Positions 8,931 to 17,675 of a stretch of 64,000 bases of DNA are shown one piece after another. Location: NCBI GenBank assembly GCA_026707945.1, contig JAPOVV010000097.1, positions 43,658-107,657 of the forward strand. Reading direction: 5' to 3'. Under the pieces are notes generated by a model, which saw nothing but the letters and a program-made list of their open reading frames with translations, did no database searches and was not told the origin of the DNA. Within the stretch, counting starts at the first letter, position 1, and each line of letters begins with the position of its first letter. Made by a program: the position numbers and the translations under genes. Source of the stretch: Gammaproteobacteria bacterium (GTDB taxonomy: Bacteria; Pseudomonadota; Gammaproteobacteria; Pseudomonadales; Azotimanducaceae).

Positions 8931-8994
8931 AAAAAGTGTCTCGAATTGCACTTTTACTTACGAAAAAGTGTCGCATATTGCATTTTTTCGTACG
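8931..8994. repeat. Tandem 32-bp direct repeat carrying AAAAGTG/CACTTTT palindromes
   Basis: Two adjacent 32-base units (8931-8962 and 8963-8994) match at 26 of 32 positions by direct comparison. Each contains an inverted pair AAAAGTG-N10-CACTTTT (8932-8955; the second copy is degenerate, ending CATTTTT). Palindromes repeated about three helical turns apart resemble tandem operators for a dimeric regulator. They lie between two converging genes rather than upstream of one, so the target is unclear. Confidence 0.55.
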
Positions 8995-9135
8995 AATCAA
9001 TGTAAGTGTGGCTATGACCTAACGTTGTGGTTACAGGGTTTCGGATCCATACGTATTTCGGTTGCATACGAAATTCTTGACTCAAGTGTCTGCAATTTCG
9101 AGGCTCGATGACGTACGACAGCTGTGCCGTACGAT

Positions 9136-9456
9136 TTAGAACTGGAACTCCGGCAGCGAGACTACAAGACCGTCCATCTCTTCCGTTACTGGAATTTGGC
9201 ACGATAGTCTCGAATTGTCGGTGCGTTCCGGGTTTAACCCTAGCATCGCATCCTCGTTTTCACTAGGCTCACCAAGGCTATCGAACCACTCGTCGGAAAG
9301 GATGATGTGGCAGGTTGCGCAAGAACATTCGCCGCCACAATCTGCATCTATACCAGGAACATTGTTGTTGATGGCGTTTAGCATCAATGACGTGCCGACT
9401 TCCGCATCAATTTCGTGTGGCGTGCCGTCAAATTCGACGTAGGTAACGCGTGGCAT
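9136..9456 (-). CDS. 2Fe-2S ferredoxin, adrenodoxin type
   Basis: A 106-residue soluble electron carrier. The cluster ligands follow the vertebrate/adrenodoxin spacing: Cys40, Cys46 and Cys49 in DADCGGECSCATCH (C-x5-C-x2-C), with the fourth at Cys86 (SRLSCQIPV). Such ferredoxins feed electrons to cytochromes P450, Rieske oxygenases, or Fe-S assembly. No partner reductase or P450 is in the window. The gene stands alone, head to head with tRNA-Asn, and its short upstream space probably holds its own promoter. An Isc-type housekeeping role is unlikely because no isc genes are adjacent. Confidence 0.92.
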   Translation of the reverse strand: MPRVTYVEFDGTPHEIDAEVGTSLMLNAINNNVPGIDADCGGECSCATCHIILSDEWFDSLGEPSENEDAMLGLNPERTDNSRLSCQIPVTEEMDGLVVSLPEFQF

Positions 9457-9535
9457 TGGGCGTTAGGTGAGAAAACCGCGGCAATTTTAAGGACGATATA
9501 TCTGTTTTGAGCCTAAGAAAAGTGCATAGGAATCC

Positions 9536-9565
9536 TTACCGATTCAGCTTACCCCTTTTTATAAT
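9536..9565 (+). promoter_or_regulatory. Probable promoter of tRNA-Asn
   Basis: A perfect TATAAT lies at 9560-9565, 10 bases before the mature tRNA. The best -35 candidate is the weak TTACCG at 9536-9541 with an 18-base spacer (three of six consensus bases). Confidence 0.5.
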
Positions 9566-9575
9566 CCACGCCTAA

Positions 9576-9651
9576 TCCGCCTTAGCTCAGTTGGTAGAGC
9601 AGTTGACTGTTAATCAACCTGTCGCTGGTTCGAGCCCAGCAGGCGGAGCCA
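9576..9651 (+). tRNA. tRNA-Asn (GTT anticodon)
   Basis: A complete cloverleaf can be folded by eye: acceptor stem TCCGCCT/AGGCGGA, D stem GCTC/GAGC, anticodon stem GTTGA/TCAAC around loop CTGTTAA with anticodon GTT, T stem GCTGG/CCAGC around TTCGAGC, discriminator G and an encoded CCA. Genomically encoded CCA fits a gammaproteobacterium. No integrase or duplicated 3' end is seen nearby, so it does not mark an obvious island. Confidence 0.98.
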
Positions 9652-9740
9652 TTTTTATCTTAATAGCTTATAACGAACTGAGATTGAGGTGTTCGGTCTT
9701 AAAACCCGCTCCGAAATACTCAACTCTTTTCACTAGTCAC

Positions 9741-10622
9741 TTAGTTAAACGGTAGGACAGCGGATCTTTCACCAACTACCTGTTGAGAGATCTTGTCGTA
9801 ATACGGTACGGGTTCCGCGATTGCTGTAGGAGCACCAGCCGGATTAGCCCCCCATCGTTCCGTAATGACAGTCTCCCTCCGAGCTAGACGAGCTGCCAAT
9901 GAGACCCTACCCTTGCGCACGTCTGCTTGCCGCCTTTGCGCGGGATTCGGCGCACCAAAATAACCAGGACGCCAATCCTCCTCACGATGACCATACGCCA
10001 GTGAACGATGCAACACTTGTGAATGGAATATTGCAAACTCCCCTCGCTTTAGAGTGAGTGGTCTGATCCTATCGTGAACTACCTCAGGCATTTCGTGAAA
10101 TAGACGTGCCAAGTCATCTCTGTCTAAACCATCGATTGGTTGATGTGAACCTTGAATGAACTCTATCCTACCCGCATCGGTTCCGAGATCTGTCAACGCT
10201 ATAACGAACGAAAAGTGGTTGCTAGTGTCGTAAAGATTTACTGGGTCGCTGCCATTTTCCATCATACGATCGTGATGCCATTTATTCTCCCCGACGCCTG
10301 GGTATTTAGGAAAAAATTTGGTCTGCCACAGCACAAGTCCAGTGCCAAAGTGTTCTGCTATCACAGCCTGCAAATTGGCATCTCTGAATAAGTCCTGAAT
10401 CGGTTGAAATGCCATGTGCCGATTAATCAATGTAGTCCAGCGTTGCAGATCTTCCCTACCTGCTAACGCTGCGAGCTTGTTCTGCTGAGCCTGTAGTAAT
10501 TGCAATTCCACAGCCACTTCGCAGACCGCCTCGAGAATAGAACAATCAGCGAGCAGAAATGGTCCAGCTAAACCATCGTTACTTAGTTGCTCTCTAGACA
10601 TCGCTCTATCTTTGCTCTTCAC
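9741..10622 (-). CDS. Phytanoyl-CoA dioxygenase (PhyH) family protein
   Basis: A 293-residue Fe(II)/2-oxoglutarate oxygenase. The metal HxD is in NKWHHDRMM (His116, Asp118) and the distal histidine in SQVLHRSLAYG (His205), with GSHQP typical of the fold at 158-162. An in-frame ATG seven codons later (MSREQL) is an equally possible start. It stands alone between tRNA-Asn and the mutagenesis cassette. It differs clearly in sequence from the other PhyH proteins in the window, suggesting a different substrate, which cannot be named. Confidence 0.87.
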   Translation of the reverse strand: MKSKDRAMSREQLSNDGLAGPFLLADCSILEAVCEVAVELQLLQAQQNKLAALAGREDLQRWTTLINRHMAFQPIQDLFRDANLQAVIAEHFGTGLVLWQTKFFPKYPGVGENKWHHDRMMENGSDPVNLYDTSNHFSFVIALTDLGTDAGRIEFIQGSHQPIDGLDRDDLARLFHEMPEVVHDRIRPLTLKRGEFAIFHSQVLHRSLAYGHREEDWRPGYFGAPNPAQRRQADVRKGRVSLAARLARRETVITERWGANPAGAPTAIAEPVPYYDKISQQVVGERSAVLPFN

Positions 10623-10801
10623 AATTAGCTCACGAAGCAGGTCTATTATTCTGTTTTAAGTTGCACGCACTTGCTTTTTGCGCACGCTGGTTGCCTCCCT
10701 GTAAAGGTAACAGACTTGGCTTTGTACACAGTACCTGCCTTGTCAAAGAGCCGCGCCGCCGCGTCCCATCGAATGATTCGCACTTGCTAGTGCCATGCTG
10801 A

Positions 10802-13800
10802 TCAGTGAAAATCGTGTGATTTAGCTAGAGTACCGGTTCGTTCATCCGATGTCGTTAGTTGGTCAAGACGTTCAGTCATGTCTTCTGCATATCCCACCAT
10901 CACATGTACAACGTCCCCTTCTCGATCAATAACGCCTTTTACCATCACCAATTGACCGTGCACAAGCGTTTTTCGGAATCGTTCAACGACAGTTTCCCAA
11001 GCTACTAAATTCGCATTTCCCGTTTCATCTTCAACTGTCAGGAACAACACGCCTGTCGCTGAACTCGGGCGTTGTCGACATGTCACTAGGCCGGCTAACT
11101 GAACAAACCGACCTGGTCTCATAGTGCTTAGCGTTGCTGCTGTTACACAACGTCGAAACACCTCATACTGCCTAAGTAGAGACATGGGATGAGCGCCAAG
11201 TGTCAGTCCTAGATAGCGATAGTCCGACACGGTATCGTCACCAACTGTGGGGGACGCTAACCGGACTTCGGTGACATAGGCTTCAAATGCCTGGGCCATC
11301 GTCGCTAATCGGCTCGGCGCTTCAACACCTGCCGCATCCCAATGAGCTTGATGCCGATGACCGCAGAGCGTTGTTAGAGCGCCGGCACGTGCTAGAAAGG
11401 TCAAGTCGCGGTCATTCAAATCTGCGCGGCGTGCTAAATCGTCGATGTCGAGATATGGCTGATTTCCTTCAATGATGCGACCAACGTCTTCGTTCAGCCC
11501 TTTGATTTGGCGAAATCCCACACGCAGTGCTCCCTGCTGCCGAATATCACTTGGCGACACCTGATCTGTGCGTTCCAGGTGGTAATCCCAAGTGCTGCAC
11601 TGCACATCCACAGGTAACACTTCAATGTCATGCCGCACGGCATCCTGTACTAACTGTGATGGCGAATAGAAGCCCATCGGTTGGCTGTTTAACAATCCGC
11701 AGTAAAACGCGGCAGGTTCATGCCGTTTCAACCACGATGAAACGTAGACCAGCAATGCAAAACTGGCTGCATGTGATTCGGGAAAACCGTATTCGCCAAA
11801 GCCTTTGATCTGTTCCGAGATTCGCTTGGCGAATTCTTCCGGATGGCCTCGTTCCAGCATACCGTTGATCAGTTTTTTACCAATCTCGTCGAGACCACCT
11901 TTACGTTTCCATGCGGCCATCGCCCGTCGAAGTTGGTCTGCCTCTCCAGCGCTAAAGCCTGCTGCCACCATTGCCAACTCAATGACCTGCTCTTGAAAAA
12001 TCGGGATACCAAAAGTCCGTTCAAGGACCTTTTCTACTTCGGGACTTGAGTAGGTAATAGGTTCAAGCCCTTGGCGACGTTTTAGATACGGATGCACCAT
12101 GTCGCCCTGAATTGGACCTGGTCGAACGATGGCGACTTCAATCACCAAGTCGTAAAAACATGCTGGCTTAAGACGTGGCAACATGGACATTTGCGCGCGC
12201 GATTCCACTTGAAATACACCCACACTGTCAGCTTGCTGCAGCATTTCATAGGTCGCTGGATCTTCCGGTGGCACTGTCGCCAATGTCAATCGTTCTGATC
12301 CCTGCAAGTGATGGAATTCGTTGGCGTAGTCGAAAGCTTTTCGAATCGCACTCAGCATACCTAATCCGAGCACGTCGACCTTCATCAGATTCATCGTCTC
12401 CAGGTCGTACTTATCCCACTGGATGACCGTGCGGTCAGGCATGGCTGCATTCTCGATCGGTACCAACTGCGAGAGTGGACGTTCCGAGATCACGAAACCA
12501 CCGACGTGTTGCGACAAATGGCGCGGAAAACCAAGAATCTCGGTCACTAGCGCGACAAACTGTTTGACTTCCGTTGCGCGTGGGTCCAATCCCAATTCGC
12601 GCAAACGTTCGTCTATGACCTCTTTAGCGTCCCACCACGACATCGATTTCGCCAACAGGTCGACCAAATCCAGATCTAAACCCAAAGCCTTTCCTACATC
12701 ACGAATTGCACTACGCGGTCGGTACGTGATCAAGGTTGCCGCCAAAGCCGCATGGTCACGGGTATAGCGCTCATAGATGTACTGAATGACCTCTTCGCGC
12801 CGCTCATGTTCGAAATCCACATCAATATCAGGCGGCTCGTGGCGTTCTTTCGATACAAATCGTTCAAACAACACATGAATCCGTGCAGGGTCCACTGCAG
12901 TGATCATCAAACAAAAACAGACGGCCGAGTTCGCGGCTGAGCCCCTTCCCTGACACAAAATACCGCGTTCGCGTGCGAAGCGAACGATGTCGTGCACCGT
13001 CAGAAAATACATTTCGTAGTTCAGTTCTGAAACCAGCTTCAGTTCCTTTTCCAACAACTCGACGACGTCAGGAGGTGTGCCATCAGGCCAGCGCTCACTG
13101 GCGCCAGCAAACGTGAGCTGACGCAAATGCTGAGCGGGAGTGAGACCGGGTGGCACTAGGTTTGCGGGATATTCATAGGCTAGTTGCTCCATCGTGAAAG
13201 TGCAGGCTTCCGCGATGCGGACAGATTCAACCAACATCTCTTCGTGATAGAGCGCTTGCAACGTCTCGAGCGGCCGTAAATGGCGTTCGCCATTTGAATC
13301 TACTAATGCACCGAGGTTGCTGACCGGGGTACCAACGCGAATCGCTGCGAGGGTGTCCAAGAGCCGCTTTCGCTCTGGGACGTGCATATGGACATCATTT
13401 GCTGCGACGATCGGCAAGCTCAACGTCAACGCTAATTCCAGAGCAGTCGCTGTCTTACGGGTGTCCTCGCCGTCCATGAACAGTTCAAGTGCCAGCCACA
13501 GATGTGGCAGACAAACACGCAACGCTTCCCCTACCGGCACCAAGTCATCGACTGGTTCACAGGGCACAGGCCAGATTGCAAAGCAATCACTGACGTTTTC
13601 CAGCGTGCTCACATCAAGCAAATAGTCACCCTTCTCTGCGTTGCGCCGCGCCGCTGTGATCAAGCTGGACAAGTGTTGATAAGCAGTCACGGTCGGAGCT
13701 AGGAGCACGATCTCAATTGACTCAAACGAAGCAACGGAAAGCCTGAATTCGGAACCGACTATCAGCTGAATGCCTTTCGCCTTAGCTGCCTCGTGTGCCT

Positions 13801-13996
13801 TGACGATGCCACAAAACGAGCATTCATCCGTGATGGCAATCGCTCGGTAACCTAAGGCGTGTGCCTGAACGACCAGTTCTTCTGGATGCGATGCTCCAGT
13901 CAAGAACGAGTAGTTGGATTTACAGTGCAGTTCTGCAAACCCAATACCTTCAGACTGTTCAGGCGAAGTAGCCATGCACAAACCAACCTTGCGCAT
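10802..13996 (-). CDS. dnaE2: Error-prone DNA polymerase III alpha subunit DnaE2
   Basis: A 1064-residue C-family DNA polymerase that performs translesion synthesis as the catalytic member of the ImuA-ImuB-DnaE2 mutasome. Seen: an N-terminal PHP domain beginning FAELHCKSNYSFLTGASHPEEL, the palm motif CQGRGSAANSAVCF and the catalytic aspartates in PPDIDVDFEHERRE, the finger region PGPIQGDMVHPYLKRR, the tandem HhH region, and a C-terminal OB fold (FVQLAGLVTCRQRP). Length is normal for DnaE2. It overlaps the end of imuB; an in-frame ATG at 13975 (MATSPEQ) is an alternative start with a shorter overlap. It should be SOS-induced through the LexA-type sites before imuA. Confidence 0.95.
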   Translation of the reverse strand: MRKVGLCMATSPEQSEGIGFAELHCKSNYSFLTGASHPEELVVQAHALGYRAIAITDECSFCGIVKAHEAAKAKGIQLIVGSEFRLSVASFESIEIVLLAPTVTAYQHLSSLITAARRNAEKGDYLLDVSTLENVSDCFAIWPVPCEPVDDLVPVGEALRVCLPHLWLALELFMDGEDTRKTATALELALTLSLPIVAANDVHMHVPERKRLLDTLAAIRVGTPVSNLGALVDSNGERHLRPLETLQALYHEEMLVESVRIAEACTFTMEQLAYEYPANLVPPGLTPAQHLRQLTFAGASERWPDGTPPDVVELLEKELKLVSELNYEMYFLTVHDIVRFARERGILCQGRGSAANSAVCFCLMITAVDPARIHVLFERFVSKERHEPPDIDVDFEHERREEVIQYIYERYTRDHAALAATLITYRPRSAIRDVGKALGLDLDLVDLLAKSMSWWDAKEVIDERLRELGLDPRATEVKQFVALVTEILGFPRHLSQHVGGFVISERPLSQLVPIENAAMPDRTVIQWDKYDLETMNLMKVDVLGLGMLSAIRKAFDYANEFHHLQGSERLTLATVPPEDPATYEMLQQADSVGVFQVESRAQMSMLPRLKPACFYDLVIEVAIVRPGPIQGDMVHPYLKRRQGLEPITYSSPEVEKVLERTFGIPIFQEQVIELAMVAAGFSAGEADQLRRAMAAWKRKGGLDEIGKKLINGMLERGHPEEFAKRISEQIKGFGEYGFPESHAASFALLVYVSSWLKRHEPAAFYCGLLNSQPMGFYSPSQLVQDAVRHDIEVLPVDVQCSTWDYHLERTDQVSPSDIRQQGALRVGFRQIKGLNEDVGRIIEGNQPYLDIDDLARRADLNDRDLTFLARAGALTTLCGHRHQAHWDAAGVEAPSRLATMAQAFEAYVTEVRLASPTVGDDTVSDYRYLGLTLGAHPMSLLRQYEVFRRCVTAATLSTMRPGRFVQLAGLVTCRQRPSSATGVLFLTVEDETGNANLVAWETVVERFRKTLVHGQLVMVKGVIDREGDVVHVMVGYAEDMTERLDQLTTSDERTGTLAKSHDFH

Positions 13997-15392
13997 CGCG
14001 GAAACACCAACACCAGGTTTCGTCGCGATCTCGGGCTACGAAATAGTCACGGTATTGTTCATGATCCCACCACCCGCATTGAATCCGTTCAGGACCGCTA
14101 ACGATGTGCAAGTGGCCAATACGCACGGGCATCGGCGGTTCTAGCAACCACAATGGTCGTCGACCGAGTTCAGGAACTGCGATCGACGCGTCATGTATAT
14201 CGGCTTTTTCCTTCGGCATCCAGGCAAACTCTGGCCGGTGATCGTCAAGAATGCAGAATCGTTGGAGCGCGCTATCACCTAAACGCGCCGTCAACCGGTC
14301 AAGCAATTCATGCGATGGCGTTGCCTGTGTCAGCGCCTGTCCCAATACATCGCGTTCGATCCACTTTAAGCCGAGGTGTCTTGTCCGTAATGCGTCTAAC
14401 CTCACCGTCATTGCTTCGCTAGGCAAATCAACCGTTTCCATGCGTAAACGCGTGATCGCCATGATGTCCGTGACTTCATGGCGAGGCTGTTCAAACCCCA
14501 CTTCAAAGGTGGCCCCATCTCCCTCGAACGTGTACACACCCCACCTCAGCCGCCGTGCACCCAAATTCGATTTCCCAAGCCACTTCGACAACACCTTGGC
14601 CAAGTGCTCCATGGGTTCCAGCACCTCATCTTTTCCACGGACTGGATCAATCAAGTGCAAGCGTTCGCTAAATGCTTCCGGGGGCTGCTCTGCTTCCCAC
14701 GGATCAACGCGTTCGCCTGTCAATTGCGCCACGTAATCCGTCAGTTCTTCACCGAATCGCTTGCGCAATTCATGTCTCGGCACGTGCACAATGTCTCCGA
14801 CTTTGCGCATGCCCATGTTCGCGAACCGTTCACGGATTTTTGGCTCGAGATCTAAGCAATCGAGTAGCGTCGCGTCCAACTGCTGTAAAGCAATGTGCTC
14901 GATTTCGCTTCTTTCAGGAAAGTCGGGCCAAGTGACATCGTCACCGCTTTTCGCAAATGCCAGCGATGCACGCGGCGTGTGCGCTATACCTATTGCTACA
15001 CGATGTCCAATACGCCTAAAACGAGATCGCAGCCTGCGTCGAACATGATGGACGCCACCGAATAGTTTGAGGCTCCCCTCCATTTCGAGCAGCAGCGCGT
15101 CAAAATCAGCCACGCTCACATAGGGAGTGAATTCGTAAGCCGTCATGACCAAGCGTTCCATGCGCTGTGATTCAGATTCTCGATTCCGAGGATGGTGAAT
15201 CAGTTCAGGCATCAAGCTCCTGGCGGTCGCCAGGCTCGCACCCAAGCGAATGCCAGCCGCTCGGGCGGACTCGTTTACACAAAACACCTGTTGCGCCTCG
15301 GTGACCACAGCTGGCAAGCCCTGATCCCTGATGTCGCGTTGTTCGAAAACCTCTAATGGCAAGAACGGCAGGTGCAGTCCGAACCACAGCAT
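13959..15392 (-). CDS. imuB: ImuB, inactive Y-family polymerase-like mutasome protein
   Basis: A 477-residue Y-family relative that links DnaE2 to the beta clamp and ImuA. It opens MLWFGLHLPFLPLEVFE and keeps the HhH region (FANMGMRKVGDIVHVPRHEL) but lacks the acidic residues that catalyse DNA synthesis in Y-family enzymes: the first motif reads LHLPFLPLE instead of DxDxFFA and the second LLLEMEGS instead of SIDE. That absence is the hallmark of ImuB. The start at 15392 overlaps the imuA stop as TGATG; a longer in-frame extension exists upstream but would run through imuA coding sequence. Confidence 0.93.
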   Translation of the reverse strand: MLWFGLHLPFLPLEVFEQRDIRDQGLPAVVTEAQQVFCVNESARAAGIRLGASLATARSLMPELIHHPRNRESESQRMERLVMTAYEFTPYVSVADFDALLLEMEGSLKLFGGVHHVRRRLRSRFRRIGHRVAIGIAHTPRASLAFAKSGDDVTWPDFPERSEIEHIALQQLDATLLDCLDLEPKIRERFANMGMRKVGDIVHVPRHELRKRFGEELTDYVAQLTGERVDPWEAEQPPEAFSERLHLIDPVRGKDEVLEPMEHLAKVLSKWLGKSNLGARRLRWGVYTFEGDGATFEVGFEQPRHEVTDIMAITRLRMETVDLPSEAMTVRLDALRTRHLGLKWIERDVLGQALTQATPSHELLDRLTARLGDSALQRFCILDDHRPEFAWMPKEKADIHDASIAVPELGRRPLWLLEPPMPVRIGHLHIVSGPERIQCGWWDHEQYRDYFVARDRDETWCWCFRDAQGWFVHGYFA

Positions 15393-16120
15393 CAGATCGC
15401 AACGGCCTTCATCTCGCGACGCGTTCGTTCCCAATCAGCGAGGAGCTGGCGCGTACGTTGCGAATCGGTTGCAGTTGGACCCCACGGCAAAGCCAGTTCC
15501 AATTCATCAACTCGCCAACCACCACGGCGCTTGATGATGGAAAGGACGAGCTTGCGATCGATGGTTTGTCGTTCGATCTTTAGGCGTAATTCCGCAGCTG
15601 AAGGGAGTTGCTCTGCCGACAACGGTCGAAAGAGCACACTAAACACCTCGTGTTCTTTGCTCTTGGTTTGGATTCGGCGTAACTGCTTGTCTTGGAGATC
15701 GCTCTCACTCAACCATGCCAACACTGTTCGCGTTGCACCCGACATGATGACCTCTTCGAATGACCACAGCGCCTCCTGATGGCTGCTTGGATGCACGACC
15801 ATCAGTTCGTGCACGTTGATGCCTAATGCTTGAAACGCTGGCGCATAAGGAACACAAGGCGGGTTGATCAAAACCGTCCAATGCGCGTCCTTTGCAGGTC
15901 TCGTCAAACCTGACGCCAGCAAACGCAATTCGCCAACCCCATAGCGATCGCAGAGGACTTCCACCAAAGCCGCACGTGGCCATCCGCCATCGATCAACAA
16001 CGCGTCGAGTTGTGAGAACCCTGTGCTCTGACTGGAATCGCAAAGGGCTGTTTGGCGACCATTCAAGTCGCGAGCTCGCCACAGCCCAGTGTCGTTAAGC
16101 AGTGATGCTGTTAATGCCAT
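15392..16120 (-). CDS. imuA: ImuA, RecA-like mutasome accessory protein
   Basis: A 242-residue RecA/SulA-related protein, first gene of the SOS mutagenesis cassette. The region STGFSQLDALLIDGGWPRAALVEVLCD is the RecA-like entry segment typical of ImuA, followed by RLLASGLTRPAKDAHWTVLINPP. ImuA binds ImuB and tunes translesion synthesis. The stop overlaps the imuB start by TGATG, so all three genes are coupled. Twenty-five bases upstream of the ATG lie LexA-box-like palindromes, so expression should rise with DNA damage. Confidence 0.92.
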   Translation of the reverse strand: MALTASLLNDTGLWRARDLNGRQTALCDSSQSTGFSQLDALLIDGGWPRAALVEVLCDRYGVGELRLLASGLTRPAKDAHWTVLINPPCVPYAPAFQALGINVHELMVVHPSSHQEALWSFEEVIMSGATRTVLAWLSESDLQDKQLRRIQTKSKEHEVFSVLFRPLSAEQLPSAAELRLKIERQTIDRKLVLSIIKRRGGWRVDELELALPWGPTATDSQRTRQLLADWERTRREMKAVAI

Positions 16121-16130
16121 AGTAGTAACT

Positions 16131-16160
16131 ATGTGTTTATATACATGTTATTTTATACAG
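16131..16160 (-). promoter_or_regulatory. Two overlapping LexA-box-like operators before imuA
   Basis: Read on the imuA strand, CTGT-ATAAAATA-ACAT (16160-16145) matches the gammaproteobacterial LexA box CTGT-N8-ACAG at seven of eight fixed positions. It overlaps by two bases a second, weaker palindrome ATGT-ATATAAAC-ACAT (16146-16131). The sites sit 11-40 bases before the imuA start, where a bound repressor would block transcription. Confidence 0.75.
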
Positions 16161-16352
16161 TTATCGTTATTCTCTCCTTTTGATCCAAACTCCCTGCCTA
16201 CAACATTCACGCAAAAGCAGATGTGTAAAACGGCAAATTACGTAACGGAGATTCCACGATAACCTGCAATGCTCGTAGCTAACGTCCGTAAACAAAACGA
16301 CTATACACAGCGCAGTGCCGCGATTCGCCCGGTCTAAGAAATGCGTGGAAAC

Positions 16353-16697
16353 TCAACCGAACCCCATAACTCCAGAAATTCCCCTGACGAAAAAAAACAA
16401 AAGTATGAGGACCAAAAAGACGACATACACTAGTGTAACGATGCCACTTATCTTGAAAAAGAGCGATATCTTTTCAATACTCTCGACTGCGTCTTCAGGA
16501 CTATCCTCTTCCTTGATCACATCCAACCGTTTTGCGGAAGAAAACAAAAGCACACCTAACCAGATAGGAAGCCACCCAACTAAAAGACCAACGATCGAAA
16601 TGCAAAGAAATACGCCGTACACAAATAAAACGACGCCAAGAATCTTCAACCAGATCGCATTCTTGATCAATGAAGTCAATAACGTTCGAACGTCCAC
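16353..16697 (-). CDS. DUF5362-like small membrane protein
   Basis: About 114 residues with two hydrophobic halves: ILGVVLFVYGVFLCISIVGL followed by VGWLPIWLGVLLFSSAKR, then an acidic helix (DSPEDAVESIEKI) and a long hydrophobic stretch TLVYVVFLVLILLFFF. This matches my memory of DUF5362 proteins, whose hallmark is the WLPIWxGVLLF block. I chose the GTG at 16697 because GAAGAGG lies 8-14 bases before it; a longer form would start at an ATG at 16772. It runs toward imuA on the same strand but is separated from it by the LexA-type sites. Function unknown, inner membrane expected. Confidence 0.72.
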   Translation of the reverse strand: MDVRTLLTSLIKNAIWLKILGVVLFVYGVFLCISIVGLLVGWLPIWLGVLLFSSAKRLDVIKEEDSPEDAVESIEKISLFFKISGIVTLVYVVFLVLILLFFFVRGISGVMGFG

Positions 16698-16824
16698 AAC
16701 TAAAACCTCTTCGCAATCACAAATCCAAAACGAGCGACGTACGCTGACACCGTTCGTAACATTGCCACTCATTGCCGTCAGTGCACGTAAGCAAATACTA
16801 AGGTCTCATCAACGGAACGCACGC

Positions 16825-17622
16825 ATGATCATGGAAAACACCTTCCGGCAAAAGCTGGATCAAGGGCTACCGACCATAGGAACCCACTTCCTCTTTGCTG
16901 AACCTGATATACCTGAAATGATCGGAGATTCGGGGTTCTTCGACTACGCTGAATTCGTAGGTGAATACTCGACCTTTGATATGAGCACACTCTATCACTT
17001 GGCTCGCGCAGGTCAGTGCGGAAACCTCCCATTAATGATCAAGTTAGATCAGGAAGCTCAAGCGTTCTGGGCACAGGTCGCATTAGGTGCCGGATTTAAA
17101 TCGGTACTCTTTACCGATGTAAGAACTGCCGAAGACGTCGATCTTTGCCATGAAGCCATCCGACCGGATAAGCCAGACAACGATGCCAAGATGGGAGTAA
17201 AGCTGCGTCGACCTGCATTGTCTGGCTACAACAACAACGTTTATGGTGCTGATCTCGACTCGATCGTATCCGTCATCATGATCGAGAAAGCCGTGACGGT
17301 CGACAACATCGATTCTGTACTTGAGCGTGCAAAAGAGCGAGGGATCGATATGACACAATGGGGTCCTGCCGATTTCAGTTTTTCAAAAGGCGATCCTTCG
17401 CTTCAGGGCAGTAACGAACTACGCGGATATGAAGAGCTCGTTATTAAGAAATCGATCGAATACGACGTGCCACCCAGGATTGAAATTGGCGAGGTTGAAC
17501 AGGCAAAACGCTATATCGATTTGGGCGTCAGGCACTTCTGTATTGGTTGGGATCGCTTCATTTACAGCGCGGCGATCTCGCGCTTAGGTCGTGGCTTAAA
17601 GGAGCTACTCGATACGATTTAG
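16825..17622 (+). CDS. HpcH/HpaI-family aldolase/citrate lyase-like protein
   Basis: A 265-residue TIM-barrel protein of the HpcH/HpaI group, metal-dependent class II aldolases that cleave or form 2-keto-3-deoxy acids. Seen: FRQKLDQGLPTIGTHFLFAEP, the internal VSVIMIEKAVTVDNID (metal-binding Glu region) and the glycine-rich GPADFSFSKGDPS (usual GPADLSxSLG), ending with GVRHFCIGWDRF. The frame extends 170 codons upstream, but that part is antisense to the DUF5362-like gene and has no family resemblance, so I start at the ATG before MENTFRQ. It converges on the Gfo/Idh/MocA gene of the sulfatase operon and may act with it on a sugar-acid-like substrate; this is inferred. Confidence 0.85.
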   Translation: MIMENTFRQKLDQGLPTIGTHFLFAEPDIPEMIGDSGFFDYAEFVGEYSTFDMSTLYHLARAGQCGNLPLMIKLDQEAQAFWAQVALGAGFKSVLFTDVRTAEDVDLCHEAIRPDKPDNDAKMGVKLRRPALSGYNNNVYGADLDSIVSVIMIEKAVTVDNIDSVLERAKERGIDMTQWGPADFSFSKGDPSLQGSNELRGYEELVIKKSIEYDVPPRIEIGEVEQAKRYIDLGVRHFCIGWDRFIYSAAISRLGRGLKELLDTI

Positions 17623-17675
17623 CCGACGTCTCCAACATTCTCACAGTGGAAACAGCGGATTTTTAATCGGGGGTT

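Larger units (their letters stand above)
8688..9135. other. Gene-free interval between convergent genes, with hairpin and tandem repeat
   Basis: The largest stretch here without a convincing gene. Both flanking genes (cupin, ferredoxin) end into it. It holds a hairpin just after the cupin stop and a two-copy 32-bp tandem repeat with internal palindromes, both listed separately. Short reading frames in it have no recognisable motifs or ribosome-binding sites. A small RNA or regulatory spacer is possible but not shown. Confidence 0.6.

Noticed and set aside
8931..8994. CRISPR array
   Set aside because: Only two adjoining copies without spacers and with imperfect identity.
9576..9651. tRNA-Asn as an attachment site of an island
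   Set aside because: No integrase, no direct repeat of the tRNA 3' end found nearby, and flanking genes look chromosomal.
13959..15392. ImuB as an active Y-family polymerase
   Set aside because: Catalytic acidic residues are missing in both motifs, as expected for ImuB.
16315..16824. N-terminal extension of the HpcH/HpaI aldolase
   Set aside because: Lacks family resemblance, is antisense to a well-formed DUF5362-like gene, and the aldolase domain begins right after the chosen ATG.
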